Shown here in pieces: positions 32,167 to 32,661 of a stretch of DNA of 32,661 nucleotides. Both the position numbers and the translations under genes were made by a program. The DNA is taken from NCBI GenBank assembly GCA_945872405.1, contig CAMBZT010000024.1:1-32661 (forward strand), given 5' to 3'. A model generated the notes under the pieces. That model made no database searches. It had not been told where the DNA came from and saw only the letters and a list, made by a program, of their open reading frames with translations. Each line of letters opens with the position of its first letter. Within the stretch, counting starts at the first letter, position 1. Source of the stretch: Chitinophaga pinensis. Lineage in GTDB: Bacteria > Bacteroidota > Bacteroidia > Chitinophagales > CAMDFR01.

Positions 32167-32577
32167 TTACTTAGTTGCTGTTAAAAAATTAAACCTGATT
32201 TTACCCCTGTTCATATCATTGATTTCCATCACTAATTCTTTATCATTAATTTTTATCACATTGAATACATCTTGAGCGGTTGGATTTGTATAATCTACGG
32301 TTACTATTTTTTCTTTTTCATCATATACCCAATTTCCATGTCTTACTACCGTTACTTGCGACATAGTCATCGTATAATTTTCATTATATTTTATCACGGC
32401 ATTTTGTTGCTCTTCACTCACTGTTAACTTTTCACCATTGAGTTCGTAAAAATTTACCTTCCAATCTTTACAAATCAATTTCTTAAATTCCGCACTTGTT
32501 TGTGCCTTTGATATCATGCATACATTCAGCAATAAAATAATAATAACCGCAATATATTTGTTTGATTGTTTTCTCAT
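32167..32577 (-). CDS. Secreted lipocalin-like protein inserted between nuoJ and nuoK
   Basis: A 136-residue protein with an N-terminal signal ([20 protein letters not shown], cleavage probably after SKAQ, ~residue 26). A small beta-rich domain of the lipocalin-like type common in Bacteroidota follows. It shows [44 protein letters not shown] and [10 protein letters not shown], an alternating pattern resembling a short beta-barrel reporting on a stress or quality term. It is not a known complex I subunit. It is tightly spaced (15 nt from the nuoJ stop, 8 nt to nuoK), so it must be translated from the nuo transcript. Function is unknown; assembly help or simple hitchhiking are both possible. 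Confidence 0.8.
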   Translation of the reverse strand: MRKQSNKYIAVIIILLLNVCMISKAQTSAEFKKLICKDWKVNFYELNGEKLTVSEEQQNAVIKYNENYTMTMSQVTVVRHGNWVYDEKEKIVTVDYTNPTAQDVFNVIKINDKELVMEINDMNRGKIRFNFLTATK

Positions 32578-32592
32578 TGTTAGAATTTTCGA

Positions 32593-32661
32593 TTAATTAA
32601 TATCTGTACTTTCTTTTTTGCCGATCAATACAGCACCTACCATGCCACTTAAAAACAAAAT
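32593..32661 (-). CDS. nuoJ: NADH-quinone oxidoreductase subunit J, C-terminal end only
   Basis: The minus strand from the window edge reads ILFLSGMVGAVLIGKKESTD, then Ile-Asn and a stop at 32593-32595. A hydrophobic segment ending in GAVLIGKKE is the usual NuoJ C-terminus, and its place upstream of nuoK fits. The rest of the gene lies beyond the window. Only 22 codons are visible, so identification rests largely on context. Confidence 0.75.
   Translation of the reverse strand: MLFLSGMVGAVLIGKKESTDIN

Noticed and set aside
1-32661. tRNA genes, rRNA, CRISPR arrays, insertion sequences or prophage genes
   Set aside because: I looked for T-loop motifs, spaced direct repeats, transposase-like frames and terminal repeats in the gaps and found none. 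A covariance-model scan would be needed to exclude small RNAs.

Overview
The window looks like the chromosome of a low-GC member of the Bacteroidota. The evidence is two secreted proteins with C-terminal type IX secretion (T9SS) sorting domains, TAnnTTTG-type promoter elements, lipoproteins with loose lipoboxes, and a nuoJ-K-L-M-N run. A narrower placement (for example Chitinophagales) would be a guess. There is no rRNA, tRNA, IS element, prophage or CRISPR array. The region reads as ordinary, densely packed chromosome.

Layout: (1) 1-1572, the 3' part of a T9SS-exported Ig/PKD-like surface protein ending in a strong terminator. (2) 1917-3932 on the minus strand: a pterin synthase of the PTPS-II motif class, folE and fabD. 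(3) 4003-6984 on the plus strand: a diverged futalosine-hydrolase-like protein, a DUF4442 hotdog protein and a soluble TPR-type histidine kinase, followed by yidC (7069-8955). (4) 9137-11626: a second T9SS cargo protein with Asp-box repeats. (5) 11918-16633: a complete cyanophycin module, namely an isoaspartyl peptidase/plant-type asparaginase, cyanophycinase, and a full-length cyanophycin synthetase divergent from cyanophycinase. (6) 16778-23181 on the minus strand: deoxynucleoside kinase, a DUF255 thioredoxin-like lipoprotein, an MltF-like lytic transglycosylase lipoprotein, an MsrB lipoprotein and a secreted TlpA-like thioredoxin. Apart from the kinase this is an envelope redox and repair set. 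(7) 23290-24606: a DbpA-like DEAD-box helicase divergent from the kinase. (8) 24721-26803 on the minus strand: selU-selD, the selenouridine tRNA modification pair. (9) 26847-32661 on the minus strand: the membrane-arm end of the complex I operon (nuoJ partial, K, L, M, N). It is interrupted by a secreted lipocalin-like gene between nuoJ and nuoK and by a translationally coupled 35-codon frame between nuoM and nuoN.

The cyanophycin genes form the clearest functional system. CphA would polymerise Asp and Arg into multi-L-arginyl-poly-L-aspartate, CphB would cut it to beta-Asp-Arg, and the Ntn-hydrolase would split the dipeptide. All three lack export signals, which fits an intracellular nitrogen reserve. 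This pathway is known elsewhere, so nothing here is a proven new system. The least explained items are the signature-less futalosine-hydrolase-like protein, the two extra frames in the nuo operon, a 25-bp near-perfect palindrome upstream of the isoaspartyl peptidase, and a run of short hairpins between the helicase and selD.
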